A stretch of DNA of 64,000 nt, taken from Geobacter sp. Lineage in GTDB: Bacteria > Desulfobacterota > Desulfuromonadia > Geobacterales > DSM-12255. A program made the position numbers and the translations under genes. Below, piece after piece: positions 63,999 to 64,000 of the stretch. The stretch lies in assembly GCA_009684525.1 (NCBI GenBank), contig WKKR01000003.1:124001-188000 (forward strand), in the 5' to 3' direction. How positions within the stretch are numbered: the stretch's first letter is position 1; each line of letters begins with the position of its first letter. The notes beneath the pieces were generated by a model. That model saw nothing but the letters and a program-made list of their open reading frames with translations, did no database searches and was not told the DNA's origin.

Positions 63999-64000
63999 AT

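Noticed and set aside
1-64000. CRISPR arrays, tRNA or rRNA genes, insertion sequences, integrases
   Set aside because: I saw no short regularly spaced repeats, tRNA-like cloverleaf, rRNA segment, transposase or recombinase-like protein. A dedicated tRNA search would settle small RNAs.

Overview
The window is almost entirely a flagellar and chemotaxis locus, followed by a large set of glycosyltransferase genes around the flagellin gene. Protein content and gene order (a long flgBC-fliEFGHIJ / fliLMNOPQR-flhB / flhAFG-fliA / flgFGAHIJN-KL series), sigma-54 plus sigma-28 promoters, and moderately high GC suggest a Geobacter-like member of the Desulfuromonadia. That placement is inferred from gene content and style; there is no rRNA to confirm it.

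Layout. 1-1.9 kb: end of a chemotaxis cluster (CheY, CheX, and a CheC/CheX domain fused to a degenerate receiver). 2.0-4.2 kb: exported AMIN-like/TPR protein and a terminator. 4.25-16 kb: sigma-54 promoter, then flgB flgC fliE fliF fliG fliH fliI fliJ, a MotE-like gene, fliK, flgD, a small flagellar operon protein and flgE. 16.2-21.5 kb: second sigma-54 promoter, then fliL fliM fliN fliO fliP fliQ fliR flhB. 21.8-35 kb: third sigma-54 promoter, then flhA flhF flhG fliA flgF flgG flgA flgH flgI flgJ flgN flgK flgL. 35.2-37.1 kb: flbD, motA, motB. 37.2-39.2 kb (minus strand): PilZ protein and a TPR protein. 39.5-52.2 kb: modular glycosyltransferases and a glycosyltransferase remnant. 52.26-54.7 kb: sigma-28 promoter, fliC, terminator, an unknown gene, flbT and flaF. 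54.7-64 kb (minus strand): two very large multi-domain glycosyltransferase genes and a TPR gene, running off the right edge.

The genes form a flagellar hierarchy. Sigma-54 promoters head the basal-body, export and switch operons. The flhA operon makes FliA (sigma-28), and sigma-28 sites precede fliC and probably flbD-motAB and the minus-strand TPR gene. The export apparatus, C-ring, rod, hook, junction and stator genes are all present. No fliD, fliS, flgM, csrA or fliW was recognised here.

The most unusual part is the glycosylation region. About 16 glycosyltransferase domains lie in about 24 kb: five TPR+GT9-like modules in two genes, one SPINDLY/OGT-like GT41, one CgeB-like domain between two methyltransferase domains, one DXD-type transferase beside fliC, four GT2 domains in one frame, and GT2+GT4-like+GT2+GT2 in another. 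The four-GT2 frame has no start codon that keeps its first domain intact. It joins the upstream TPR gene in the -1 frame exactly at a run of nine T residues, so it may be expressed by frameshifting or transcriptional slippage, or be switched on and off by tract length. FlbT and FlaF, best known from alphaproteobacteria, accompany a small Thr-rich flagellin whose mRNA leader starts with a hairpin.
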